From Acidimicrobiia bacterium (GTDB lineage Bacteria; Actinomycetota; Acidimicrobiia; Spongiisociales; UBA5794), in contig JASJAX010000026.1 in NCBI GenBank assembly GCA_030066755.1, positions 1 to 32,988 on the forward strand: 32,988 nt of DNA, in the 5' to 3' direction. Positions within the stretch are counted from its first letter, which is position 1; each line of letters begins with the position of its first letter. The translations under genes and the position numbers were made by a program. A model generated the notes under the pieces. It did no database searches, was not told the origin of the DNA, and was given only the letters and a program-made list of their open reading frames with translations. Shown here in pieces: positions 22,651-30,467 of this stretch.

Positions 22651-23843
22651 CGGCTCAGCCCCTTCCGCACGCCGTAGAACGAGGCGGCACCGCAGACGAG
22701 CCCGAAGACCACGAGGGCCACGACGGCCGGCAACACATCGGCGACGTTTCCGCCGGCCAGATCACCCAAGCCCTGCATGAACCAGGCGTGTGGCGTGATG
22801 AATCGGAGTTGCGAGAGGATGCCGCCGGCCTGCCCGATCGGGAAGAACGTACCGCCGAGGAATCCGAGGACGACGGCGATGATCGAGGAGAACAGGCCGG
22901 CCTGTTCGGCCGTCTTCGCGAATGCACCGACGATGCCCATGATGCCGATGGCAGAGAAGATCCCGGCCAGGATCAGCAGGAACACTCCGATCGGATTGCC
23001 CCACTCGGCGCCGAACATCAGGGTGCTCGCGGCCACGAGGACGACCATGCTCACGACCCCGAGCACGAACGCGGTGATTGCTTTCCCGCCGATGATCGCC
23101 GCCTGCGGAATCGGCGCTGCCAAGAGGCGGGGGAGGGTTCCCGCATGGCGTTCCTCGAGGAGCCCGTTGACGCCGAACTGCACGGTGAAGAAGAGAAAGA
23201 AGATCGCCAGTCCGGCGGCGTAGAACGTGGTTCCATCGAGGATCTTGCTGGTCGCCTCCGCATCGACCACGGATGCGAGGCTTGGGATGGCGAGGGCACG
23301 GAATCCCGTGTCGGCACGGTCGCCTTCGGCGCCGAGTACTTCGGCAGTTGCGGCCGCGACCCGGGCCGTTTGGATCTCGCCGGCGAACTGCTCGGCGATG
23401 GCCACGGCGACGCCTGCAGCGGTCGAGGAGCCACGGCTCGCCAGCACCTCGAGTCGCGCTTCGTCTGGCGATGCAACTGCGCTCGAGAACCCGGCGGGAA
23501 TGACGAACGCAGCATCGGCCGTCTCCATGTCGGAGAACGGATCGAGTTCGACGTCGACCAACGCGCGAGCCGCATCGACCGTATCGAGTTCTTCCACGGT
23601 GATGTCGTCGCTTGCGGCGAGCCCGCCGAGGACTTGATCAACGAAGAGGCGGGCTGCCGGTCCGCCGTCCTCGTCGACGACGACGTAGTCGGCGCTGAAC
23701 TCGAACTCGGAGATCGGGTTGAACACGAAGCTGAAGATGGCCGCGAGTCCGAGTGGCGCAAGGATCCCGACGATGAGCGCCGACCGGTCGCGGATCCGCT
23801 GCCTGAGATCCTTCCGGGCAATGATCCATGTCGTGCGCATCAT
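22647..23843 (-). CDS. ABC-2 type transporter permease (first permease)
   Basis: 398 residues with the same layout as the next gene: N-terminal helix (ALIVGILAPLGLAAIFSFVF), an extracytoplasmic domain and C-terminal helices including the LGGTFFPIGQAGGILSQLRF segment. The ATG overlaps the stop of the ATPase gene by one base. Two different permeases with one ATPase suggest a heterodimeric membrane part. The start MMRTTWIIARKDLRQRI has the cytosolic coupling helix expected for ABC-2 proteins. Confidence 0.88.
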   Translation of the reverse strand: MMRTTWIIARKDLRQRIRDRSALIVGILAPLGLAAIFSFVFNPISEFEFSADYVVVDEDGGPAARLFVDQVLGGLAASDDITVEELDTVDAARALVDVELDPFSDMETADAAFVIPAGFSSAVASPDEARLEVLASRGSSTAAGVAVAIAEQFAGEIQTARVAAATAEVLGAEGDRADTGFRALAIPSLASVVDAEATSKILDGTTFYAAGLAIFFLFFTVQFGVNGLLEERHAGTLPRLLAAPIPQAAIIGGKAITAFVLGVVSMVVLVAASTLMFGAEWGNPIGVFLLILAGIFSAIGIMGIVGAFAKTAEQAGLFSSIIAVVLGFLGGTFFPIGQAGGILSQLRFITPHAWFMQGLGDLAGGNVADVLPAVVALVVFGLVCGAASFYGVRKGLSR

Positions 23844-24784
23844 CAGTCCCTGAGGGCCCGTCCCGTGAGGTGGAGGAACACCGATTCGAGGTTGGGTTCG
23901 TCGATATCGACGCCCGAGACGGCGACTCCCGACTCGGTGACGACGGAGAGGATCTCGGTGAGGTGTTCACCCGCTTCGATCACGAGCAGTTCGATCGACC
24001 CATCACCACCGTCGCTCTTGGCAACCCCGTCCAGCGCGTCCAAGGCGGCAACTGCTGCGTCGACGGACCCGGTGGTCTCGAGGCGAACCCGATCGTGTTG
24101 GCCAACCATCTGGACCAACTCGCGTCGGGTCCCCTCAGCCTTGATCTGCCCGTGATCGATGATGCCCACCCGATCACACAGTCGTTCGGCCTCCTCCATG
24201 TAGTGCGTCGTGTAGAGGACGGCCATACCTTCTCGGCTGAGATGCTCGACACTCTCGAGAATGGCGTTGCGGCTCTGCGGATCGACCCCGACGGTCGGCT
24301 CGTCCAGGATGAGCAACGCCGGCTTGTGCAGCAGCCCGATCCCGATGTTGAGGCGACGTTTCATGCCGCCGGAGAAGTCTTCGGTCCGATCGTCGGCGCG
24401 GTCCGACAAGCCGATGATCTCGAGCACCTCGTCGGCGCGTGCCTTCAGCGTCTTGCCGTCCATGTCGTAGAGCCGGCCGAAGAAGGTGAGGTTCTCCCGC
24501 GCCGTGAGATCCGGATAGACGGCGATGTCCTGCGGGACCAGCCCGAGCAGCGCCTTGGCGTCGGTGCTGGTGGTGGTCATCTCGCGACCGCCGACGGTCA
24601 CGGTGCCACCATCCCGCATCAACAGGCCCGAGATCATCGAGATCGACGTCGTCTTGCCGGCTCCGTTGGGGCCGAGCAGGCCGTACGTCTCGCCGGCATC
24701 GATGTGGAAGCCGACATCATCGACGGCAACCAGATCGTCGAAGACCTTTCGTAGGCCGCTGCACTCGAGCGTGCGCTGCGTCAT
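23843..24784 (-). CDS. ABC transporter ATP-binding protein (DrrA-like)
   Basis: 313 residues. Walker A GLLGPNGAGKTTSISMI, signature FSGGMKRRLNIG, Walker B LLILDEPTVGVDPQ and the switch His in LYTTHYMEEAE are all intact. A C-terminal domain of about 80 residues (ending LESVFLHLTGRALRD) is typical of DrrA/NatA-type exporters. It heads a minus-strand cluster of ATPase, two permeases, an RNA methyltransferase and a VOC protein. GGGGAGG precedes the ATG, and a TATGCT -10 lies 27 bp upstream next to an 11-bp inverted repeat. Drug or lipid export is likely, substrate unknown. Confidence 0.93.
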   Translation of the reverse strand: MTQRTLECSGLRKVFDDLVAVDDVGFHIDAGETYGLLGPNGAGKTTSISMISGLLMRDGGTVTVGGREMTTTSTDAKALLGLVPQDIAVYPDLTARENLTFFGRLYDMDGKTLKARADEVLEIIGLSDRADDRTEDFSGGMKRRLNIGIGLLHKPALLILDEPTVGVDPQSRNAILESVEHLSREGMAVLYTTHYMEEAERLCDRVGIIDHGQIKAEGTRRELVQMVGQHDRVRLETTGSVDAAVAALDALDGVAKSDGGDGSIELLVIEAGEHLTEILSVVTESGVAVSGVDIDEPNLESVFLHLTGRALRD

Positions 24785-24810
24785 CCGTCCTCCCCTCGCC
24801 GCCTAACACG

Positions 24811-24870
24811 AGCATACGTCGATTCGCCGTCGAGCGACCAGATTGGACGGCCGCGAATCGACGGTAGGCT
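24811..24870. promoter_or_regulatory. Divergent promoters with an 11-bp inverted repeat operator
   Basis: CGTCGATTCGC (24817-24827) and GCGAATCGACG (24853-24863) are perfect inverse copies 25 bp apart. Minus strand: TATGCT (24811-24816 read in reverse) directly abuts the left arm. Plus strand: TTGGAC (24843-24848), a 16-bp spacer containing the right arm, and TAGGCT (24865-24870), 8 nt before the selenoprotein ATG. One regulator could control both the exporter and the redox genes. Confidence 0.6.
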
Positions 24871-24878
24871 CCCACACC

Positions 24879-25421
24879 ATGCCATTCGATGTCGAAGCGC
24901 TTGCCGACCACGAAGTCGTCGATTCTTCAGGAGCGCCGCAACGTCTGGGTGAGCTGTGGTCCGATCAACCGCAGGTCATTCTCTTCCTGCGGCACTTCGG
25001 TTGACTGACGTGTCGCGAGCGGGCCGGTCAGGTCCGAGATCGGTACGAGGAGATCCTGGCCACCGGGGCCGCCGTCACCGCGATCGGGACGGGCGGGCGG
25101 CGGTATGCCGAGGCGTTCATCGAGGACGAGTCCGTTCCGTTTCCCGTGTTGCTCGACGAGGACGGCACTGCTGCCGGAATCGTCGGAACCAAGAAGGCGG
25201 GCGTGCGGACGGCCTTCCATCCCGGACAGTGGGCGGCCGGCGCCCGGTCGACCATCGGCGGACATCGGCAGCGTCGTGCCGGGAAGCGCCCGATGCAACT
25301 GGGCGCAACGCTCGTCATCGGGCCCGGCGACACGCTGCACTATGCCGACTTCGAGGACTACGCAGGCGATCACGCAGACATCGATGAGATCCTCGAGGTC
25401 TTGCGCGGTCTCGATGCCTGA
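24879..25421 (+). CDS. Peroxiredoxin-like (AhpC/TSA_2, PRXL2/SelU-like) protein, probable selenoprotein with in-frame TGA
   Basis: 180 residues if TGA at 25002-25004 is read as selenocysteine (residue 42). The reading frame before it (MPFDVEALADHEVVDSSG to VILFLRHFG) and after it (LTCRERAGQVRDRYEEILA to the TGA stop at 25419) are the same. Together they give the motif FLRHFG-U-LTCRE, matching FLRHFGCxxCRE of the AhpC-TSA_2 family, with Sec at the first redox Cys and Cys45 second (UxxC). The downstream half has VLLDEDGTAAGIVGTKKAG and GATLVIGPGDTLHYADFEDY as in the family. The 3' end overlaps the next gene by 8 nt. A nonsense mutation is the alternative, but full conservation of the frame argues against decay. 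The selenium machinery is not in this window. Confidence 0.75.
25021..25035 (+). promoter_or_regulatory. SECIS-like hairpin downstream of the in-frame TGA
   Basis: GGGCC (25021-25025), loop GGTCA, GGTCC (25031-25035) can pair with one G-U. The loop begins with GGU, 22 nt after the TGA, within the 16-37 nt range described for bacterial SECIS elements. The outer stem is weak by eye. Confidence 0.45.
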
Positions 25422-25884
25422 GTCGACACCGGCGCTCGAGGCGCTTCAGCACACGGCGATTCCCCATGAGGTGGTGCGCACCGGTCGCGCCGCGAGCCTC
25501 GCCGAGGCAGCCCAAATGCGCGGCGTCGAGGTTCGTGCGCTGCTCAAGACCTTGGTCGTGCGGCGCGGCGACGATGATTACGTGTTCGTCCTCGTACCGG
25601 GGGATCGGGTCATCGACTGGCCCAAGCTTCGAGCGTTGCTCGAGGTGAGGCGCCTCAGCCTGCCGGATGCCGGCGAAGCCCTCGAGGCGACCGGCTACGA
25701 GCGGGGAACGATCACGCCGTTCGGGTCAAGCCGTCCCTGGCCCGTGATCGCCGACGCCACGATCAGCGAACTCGACGAAGTGTCACTCGGTGGTGGAGCG
25801 CACGGCGTGTCGGTGAAGCTCGCCGCCGCGGACCTCCTGCGAGCCGTGGCAGCGACGATCGCCGACGTCACAACATCGAGCTAG
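25414..25884 (+). CDS. YbaK/EbsC family aminoacyl-tRNA deacylase-like protein
   Basis: 156 residues. MPESTPALEALQHTAIPHEV, the VRALLKTLVVRRGDDDYVFV segment with the conserved Lys of the YbaK catalytic pocket, VPGDRVIDWPKLRAL and GGGAHGVSVKLAAADLL at the end are diagnostic for the YbaK/ProX editing domain, which deacylates Cys-tRNA(Pro) or related mischarged tRNAs. The ATG overlaps the stop of the putative selenoprotein (ATGCCTGA), so the two are translationally coupled. That coupling supports the upstream frame being expressed. The exact tRNA substrate is unknown. Confidence 0.9.
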   Translation: MPESTPALEALQHTAIPHEVVRTGRAASLAEAAQMRGVEVRALLKTLVVRRGDDDYVFVLVPGDRVIDWPKLRALLEVRRLSLPDAGEALEATGYERGTITPFGSSRPWPVIADATISELDEVSLGGGAHGVSVKLAAADLLRAVAATIADVTTSS

Positions 25885-26615
25885 CGCGGCGGTCCCGGCA
25901 TTCCGATTCGCACGTCGACACCGGGGGAGTAGCGCACGTGGGGCGGACCCACGGGCGGAGGGAACCCGGCTGCGGTGATGAGCTCGTCGGTGAGATGATG
26001 CACGGCGCCATGATGCAGCGGCCACGGTGCGTGATCCACCGGGGCATAGCGCGGTCCACGTTTGGTAACCGCCCACAGACCCCATCGCGCGGTGAGGAAG
26101 TGGTCGAAGTCGGTCAAGTCGTCGTCGGCGATGCGCTCGCCGACCTCGACCACCAACTCGCTGGATGCGCCGCGCGGCCCGGGCCAGCGTCGTCGGGTCG
26201 TGTACGTGCGGAAGTCGCCGGCTCTCGAGTAGGTCATCTTCGACCACACATACGGGATCTTGTACGACAGCCATGAGACGAGAACAGCTCCGAGGCGCGT
26301 GATGTCGAGCGAGCAGAACCAGACGCCAGGCCGACCGTCCGGTCCTCGCACGTAGGTCCGTACGTTGGTCTCCGGGAACGTGCCGATCCACGGGATCCCG
26401 CGCGGGAATCCCGGCGGCCGAATGTGTTCCATGGAGAATGGGATCAGTCCGATCCATGCCTTACCGTCGAACGTGTCTGGCACGACGCCGGGCGGAAGCA
26501 GCGACTCGAGGTGCGTCGGCTCGTACGGCCAGTGAAGGAACACGAGATCGGACCAGGTCTGCAGCATCACCGGACGGTCGACGGGTTGTGGGCACTGGGC
26601 CGGGTACTCGGTCAC
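25881..26615 (-). CDS. DUF2071 family protein (YqjF-like)
   Basis: 244 residues. VMLQTWSDLVFLHWPYEP, then LESLLPPGVVPDTFDGKAWI, GLIPFSMEHIRPPGFP and FPETNVRTYVRGPDGRPGVW are the standard blocks of DUF2071, a family with an acetoacetate-decarboxylase-like fold and no agreed activity. Its stop overlaps the end of the YbaK gene on the opposite strand by 4 bp. It starts divergently from a small membrane protein. No Schiff-base Lys motif typical of true acetoacetate decarboxylase is evident. Confidence 0.88.
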   Translation of the reverse strand: MTEYPAQCPQPVDRPVMLQTWSDLVFLHWPYEPTHLESLLPPGVVPDTFDGKAWIGLIPFSMEHIRPPGFPRGIPWIGTFPETNVRTYVRGPDGRPGVWFCSLDITRLGAVLVSWLSYKIPYVWSKMTYSRAGDFRTYTTRRRWPGPRGASSELVVEVGERIADDDLTDFDHFLTARWGLWAVTKRGPRYAPVDHAPWPLHHGAVHHLTDELITAAGFPPPVGPPHVRYSPGVDVRIGMPGPPR

Positions 26616-26690
26616 GCGGTCACCGTACCGCGTGAGCGGGGAACAACAGGATTCGCTTTCTCCGGTGAATCAGACGACGCCGGCCGTCGC

Positions 26691-26696
26691 TACGCT
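26691..26696 (+). promoter_or_regulatory. -10 element of a probable leaderless gene
   Basis: TACGCT lies 8 nt before the ATG at 26705, with no Shine-Dalgarno. Confidence 0.35.
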
Positions 26697-26704
26697 CCCG
26701 AACG

Positions 26705-27076
26705 ATGCGTGACCTCCATGCCACGTGGTTCTGGGTGGCAGTGCTGAGCACCGGCCTCGTCGGTGCGTGGGGCCTGGTGCTCGCCGTTCTCAAGCGACCT
26801 CCCGGCCGCGCCTTCGCGATCGGTCGCGGAGCGGCGATCGGAGCCGCCTTGGTCCAGGTGGGTCTCGGTTTGTTGCTCCTCCAACAGCTCGAGTCGGAGT
26901 TTCCGACATATCAGGCGCCCGGATTCCACGTGTTCTACGGCGTCGTCATCGCCATCACGCTCTCGCTCGCCTATGTCTACCGCGCAGCGATGGCGAAGCG
27001 ACCCGCCCTGACGTACGGCCTCATGCTGCTGTTCGTCATGGGCCTCGGACTCAGGGCCAACGGGTTCGTCAACTGA
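26705..27076 (+). CDS. Small four-helix membrane protein, unknown function
   Basis: 123 residues with four hydrophobic segments at about 8-28, 40-60, 73-92 and 102-117. The loops are short and basic on the cytosolic side (KRPPGRAF, AMAKRPALTYG). The C-terminus is GLRANGFVN. I recognise no motif beyond a general resemblance to small actinobacterial conserved membrane proteins. It is followed after 72 bp by the enoyl-ACP reductase gene, which has its own Shine-Dalgarno, so co-transcription is possible but not shown. Confidence 0.75.
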   Translation: MRDLHATWFWVAVLSTGLVGAWGLVLAVLKRPPGRAFAIGRGAAIGAALVQVGLGLLLLQQLESEFPTYQAPGFHVFYGVVIAITLSLAYVYRAAMAKRPALTYGLMLLFVMGLGLRANGFVN

Positions 27077-27148
27077 GGCGATCGGCCGATATCCCCGACT
27101 GAGTCAACGGTCTACCATTGCTCGCCGGACCCTGGAGGAGGGGGATAG

Positions 27149-27946
27149 GTGCTGCTCGAAGGCAAGCGACTCGTTATCACCGGTGTGCTCACCGACGGCT
27201 CGATCGCGTGGCACACGGCGCGGGTGGCCCAGGAACAAGGCGCCGAAGTGGTGCTGACGGGTTTCGGGCGGGGAATACGACTGACCCAGCGTTCTGCGGG
27301 GCGCCTGCCGCGGCCCGCCGAGGTGATCGAGCTCGACATCAACGACGAGTCGCACATGGATGCCCTCGTCGCCCACCTCAGGGAGCAATGGGGTGCGGTC
27401 GACGGTGCCCTCCACGCAATCGCCTTTGCCCCGGACGATGCTCTGGGCGGCAATTTCCTGACGGCTCCCGCGGAGAGCGCGTCCACGGCGTTCCTGACCT
27501 CGGCGTTCTCCTACAAGACGCTCGCCGCAGGCCTGCAGCCGCTCATGAGCGAGGCGGGCGGTGGGTCGCTCGTGACGCTGGACTTCGACAACTCACAGGC
27601 CTGGCCGTCGTACGACTGGATGGGCGTGGCCAAATCGGCCCTCCAATCGGTGACTCGCTACTTGGCGCGCGATCTCGGACCGGACAACATCCGCGTCAAC
27701 GCGATTTCGGCGGGACCGCTCGGCACCGTTGCGGCCAAGTCGATCCCAGGATTCATGCAGTACAACGACGTGTGGGCAGCGCGTGCCCCATTGGGGTGGG
27801 ACACCGCCGATCCCGGGCCCGTGGCGAACATGGCATGCGTGCTCTTCTCCGATCTCGCAACGATGGTCACGGGCGAGGTCATCCACGTCGACGGCGGCGT
27901 CCACGCCATCGCTGCCGGCTTCGGGGAGGACGGTGCCGTCCACTGA
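27149..27946 (+). CDS. fabI: NADH-dependent enoyl-[acyl-carrier-protein] reductase, InhA type
   Basis: 265 residues from a GTG with GGAGGAGGGGG upstream. It reduces trans-2-enoyl-ACP in the last step of fatty acid elongation. The FabI nucleotide motif LVITGVLTDGSIAWHTARVA (a G-x5-S-I-A pattern rather than GxxxGxG), LDIND, and DFDNSQAWPSYDWMGVAKSA are visible. In the latter, Phe146, Tyr155 and Lys162 correspond to InhA Phe149, Tyr158 and Lys165. RVNAISAGPLGTVAAKSIPG completes the fold. The position equivalent to InhA Ser94 is Ala here. The stop overlaps the hydrolase start (TGATG), an operon-like arrangement. Confidence 0.93.
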   Translation: MLLEGKRLVITGVLTDGSIAWHTARVAQEQGAEVVLTGFGRGIRLTQRSAGRLPRPAEVIELDINDESHMDALVAHLREQWGAVDGALHAIAFAPDDALGGNFLTAPAESASTAFLTSAFSYKTLAAGLQPLMSEAGGGSLVTLDFDNSQAWPSYDWMGVAKSALQSVTRYLARDLGPDNIRVNAISAGPLGTVAAKSIPGFMQYNDVWAARAPLGWDTADPGPVANMACVLFSDLATMVTGEVIHVDGGVHAIAAGFGEDGAVH

Positions 27947-28608
27947 TGGCTGCGACGCCGCTCGTTCTGGTTCACGGCGGCTTGTACGAGGACGTCGACT
28001 CGGCCGCATTCTGGGGCCGGACGGGAATTGGTGCCGGCCTGCGGGCCGCCGGATTCGCCGTGCACGCACCGGCGCGCCCGACGGCCCCACGGTCGTGGGA
28101 GGAGGAACGTGATGGGTTACTCATGGCCATCTCGTCGCGGACGAGTGATCCGGTCGCAGTGGTTGCCGCATCCAACGGCTGCTCGGCAGCACTGCGCGCC
28201 GCCATCGACATGCCGGGTGTGGCGCGTTCGCTCATCCTGTGTTGGCCGGCGACGGCAGGCGACGTGGCCATTGACGCGTCGGTTCGCGAGCGCATCATTC
28301 CAGTCGCCGGCGGAGCGACGGCCGACCGTCTCCTCGCGGGCCAGACGATCCGGGGAGTCCTGGATGTGGAGCTCGAGCACATCGGGATCCCGGTTGCGAT
28401 CGTCCCGTCCGAGGCCGAAGACCCGTTGCACAAGCGGTTGACCGTACAACGCCTCTACCGGCACCTCCCGCAGGTCACGATTCTCGAGCCGGCGCCTCCG
28501 GCGCTTCGATCGAACTTCCGTCACTACCGAGCCCGGTTTGTTGCCAACATCGCCGCGACGATCTCCGGCGAGCGGGTGGTCGACTGGTCCGACTGGCGGG
28601 CAGAGTAG
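27946..28608 (+). CDS. Alpha/beta hydrolase fold protein
   Basis: 220 residues. LVLVHGGLYEDVD gives the oxyanion HGG motif, and AVVAASNGCSAALRAA is the nucleophile elbow with Ser76, in a degenerate A-x-S-x-G form. VAIVPSEAEDPLHKR resembles the acid-bearing strand, and a His near FRHY in the last 30 residues could complete the triad. The size is that of compact esterases or thioesterases. Its coupling to fabI (one-base overlap) makes a lipid-related thioesterase or esterase plausible; this is inference. Confidence 0.75.
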   Translation: MAATPLVLVHGGLYEDVDSAAFWGRTGIGAGLRAAGFAVHAPARPTAPRSWEEERDGLLMAISSRTSDPVAVVAASNGCSAALRAAIDMPGVARSLILCWPATAGDVAIDASVRERIIPVAGGATADRLLAGQTIRGVLDVELEHIGIPVAIVPSEAEDPLHKRLTVQRLYRHLPQVTILEPAPPALRSNFRHYRARFVANIAATISGERVVDWSDWRAE

Positions 28609-28617
28609 GAGGGGCGC

Positions 28618-30429
28618 CTAGAAGCCGGGTGACGGCCGCAACGCGGCGGTCATCGGCAGCGCCACCGTGAACGTGGCGCCGCCGCCGACAGTCGGCTCGT
28701 ACCAGACCCTGCCTCCCATGGCCTCCGACAGCCCCCGAACGATCGAGAGACCCAAGCCGGTTCCGCCGACGTGGCGGGTCTCATGTCTGCCGACCTGCGT
28801 GAACGGCTCGAAGATGTGCTCGTGGAGCTCGTACGGAATCCCCGGCCCGTGGTCGATCACGGAGATCCAGACTTCGCCACCATACGAGCGGATCATCACT
28901 TCGATTGGGCTCTCCGGAGCGTATTTCAGTGCGTTCTCTATCAGGTTCGTGACGATCCGTCGCACATGGTCCTGATCGACCTCCATCATCGGGATACGCC
29001 CGGCGGCCTGGACTGTGGCGAGTTCGGATGCTCGCGGGATCTCATCGACGACTTCCTCGATTGCCTCGACGACCGCGGTCGGCAGCGGTCGAACCGGCAG
29101 CGCCTGGTTGTCGAGCCTGGATACCACCAGGAGGTCTTCGATCAACGCTCGCAGTCGGTTGGCTTGGCGTTCTGCCGTCGATACGAGGTCCCGCGCGCTC
29201 GGAGCCGGTGGCGCTAGCTCGGGTCGCTGCAGGGTCTTGAGCGACCCGATGATGGAGGTCAGGGGCGTCCGAAGCTCGTGGCTCACGACCGACACGAAGT
29301 CGGTCTTCATCTGGGCCAGTTCGGCCATCTTCTGCCCGGTCTCCTGCGCTTCTTCGAAGCGGGTGAGCTGGTTGAGGACGAGGGCGGATGGCGCCGCCAG
29401 CGCTTGGAGTCGATCAGCGTCGTCGAGGGTGAACTCGCCCGGGCTCTTGTCGGCGACCATCAGAACTCCGATGGTCTTGCTCTCGACCCGGAGCGGAACG
29501 GCCACCACGTTCGATGTGTCGAGATCCGACAACAACTCATCGCCGGCCCCAGTGCCCGCCAGATCGTTTCGAATCAGCGGCTCACCCGAGGTGAAGACCC
29601 GCTGGATCGTGCCTCGATCGGTCAGTGCGAGGTGATACCCCTCCGCATCGACCGTTTGCCCGGCGACCCAGACCGGAGACAGCAGCTCGAGGGCCTCCTC
29701 TTCCGGGCGGTAGAGGAACACGATGCCGAGCTTGCCGCCGACGGCGGTGACGACACGTCCTACCAACTCGGGGAGCACTTCCTTCAGATTGCTTCCCGAT
29801 CCGATCGTCCGGGATACGGAGTAGAGCTGGTCGAGCTCGCGCTGCTGCGCTTCCAGCCGGCGGCTCTCGTCGTCGAGTCGCTCGAGCTGATCGGAAGCGG
29901 CTCGGAGTTCGCGGTTGATTCCGATCGCAGCGATCAGGGCGAAGACCGTCGTCAAGAGGAAGGCGACGAGGTGGATACCGATGTCGTCGCCGGACAGCGA
30001 GCGGTCGTCGATCCAGAGCGCAAGCCCGTATGCGGCGGTCGACAAGACGGCAACGAGCGCAACCACCGACGGTGGAACCAACAGCGCGCTGGCGAACACG
30101 ATCACGCCCAGATACAAGGCAACGATGGGATCGTTGGGTGTGGCGTCGGCAACAACGAGGAGCGCGACGAGGATGAGCACGCACCAGAGCACGATGGCCG
30201 GGTCGCCGACCCGGCCGCGCAGGAGCCGACGCCACGGGAACACGGTGAGCAGGACGAGGCTCGCTCCCAGGATCGCGATGCGGATGGTGAGATCGTTGGT
30301 CAACCCGTCCTGTGCCGCAGCCCAGAAGAGGGCGCTGACCAGGGTCAACCAGGAGACGGCCAGGCCGAACCACACCACCCGGATGCGATATGTGATGAAC
30401 CGCTCCCGTTCGAGCACCGTCAACCTCAA
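28618..30429 (-). CDS. Membrane sensor histidine kinase with GAF domain
   Basis: 603 residues, starting at TTG 30429 (or GTG 30417). Five or six membrane helices span residues 17-170. A short coiled coil (RELRAASDQLERLDDESRRL) leads into a GAF domain (about 205-350, PVWVAGQTVDAEG, VVAVPLRVESKTIGVLMVAD). The HisKA box is VVSHELRTPLTSIIGSLK, and the HATPase has the N box NLIENALKY, G1 DHGPGIP, F IFEPFTQVG and G2 GGTGLGLSIV. All catalytic motifs are intact. No response regulator gene is adjacent, so it is an orphan here. It is convergent with the hydrolase gene (9 bp) and divergent from ddl. Confidence 0.92.
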   Translation of the reverse strand: MRLTVLERERFITYRIRVVWFGLAVSWLTLVSALFWAAAQDGLTNDLTIRIAILGASLVLLTVFPWRRLLRGRVGDPAIVLWCVLILVALLVVADATPNDPIVALYLGVIVFASALLVPPSVVALVAVLSTAAYGLALWIDDRSLSGDDIGIHLVAFLLTTVFALIAAIGINRELRAASDQLERLDDESRRLEAQQRELDQLYSVSRTIGSGSNLKEVLPELVGRVVTAVGGKLGIVFLYRPEEEALELLSPVWVAGQTVDAEGYHLALTDRGTIQRVFTSGEPLIRNDLAGTGAGDELLSDLDTSNVVAVPLRVESKTIGVLMVADKSPGEFTLDDADRLQALAAPSALVLNQLTRFEEAQETGQKMAELAQMKTDFVSVVSHELRTPLTSIIGSLKTLQRPELAPPAPSARDLVSTAERQANRLRALIEDLLVVSRLDNQALPVRPLPTAVVEAIEEVVDEIPRASELATVQAAGRIPMMEVDQDHVRRIVTNLIENALKYAPESPIEVMIRSYGGEVWISVIDHGPGIPYELHEHIFEPFTQVGRHETRHVGGTGLGLSIVRGLSEAMGGRVWYEPTVGGGATFTVALPMTAALRPSPGF

Positions 30430-30460
30430 TGCCTGCGTTTGTGAGGTTCACGGTAACCTC
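30422..30460. promoter_or_regulatory. Three AACCTC half-sites in the histidine kinase/ddl intergenic region
   Basis: AACCTCA (30422-30428), TGAGGTT (30442-30448) and AACCTC (30455-30460) form two overlapping inverted repeats with 13-bp and 6-bp spacers. The last overlaps the TAACCT -10 (30454-30459) of ddl, 8 nt before its ATG. This looks like an operator for divergent control. Confidence 0.45.
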
Positions 30461-30467
30461 CATCCGT

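Noticed and set aside
25002-25004. Gene break by frameshift in the redoxin gene
   Set aside because: Both parts are in the same frame and only the single TGA codon interrupts; the site coincides with the active-site cysteine, so recoding fits better.
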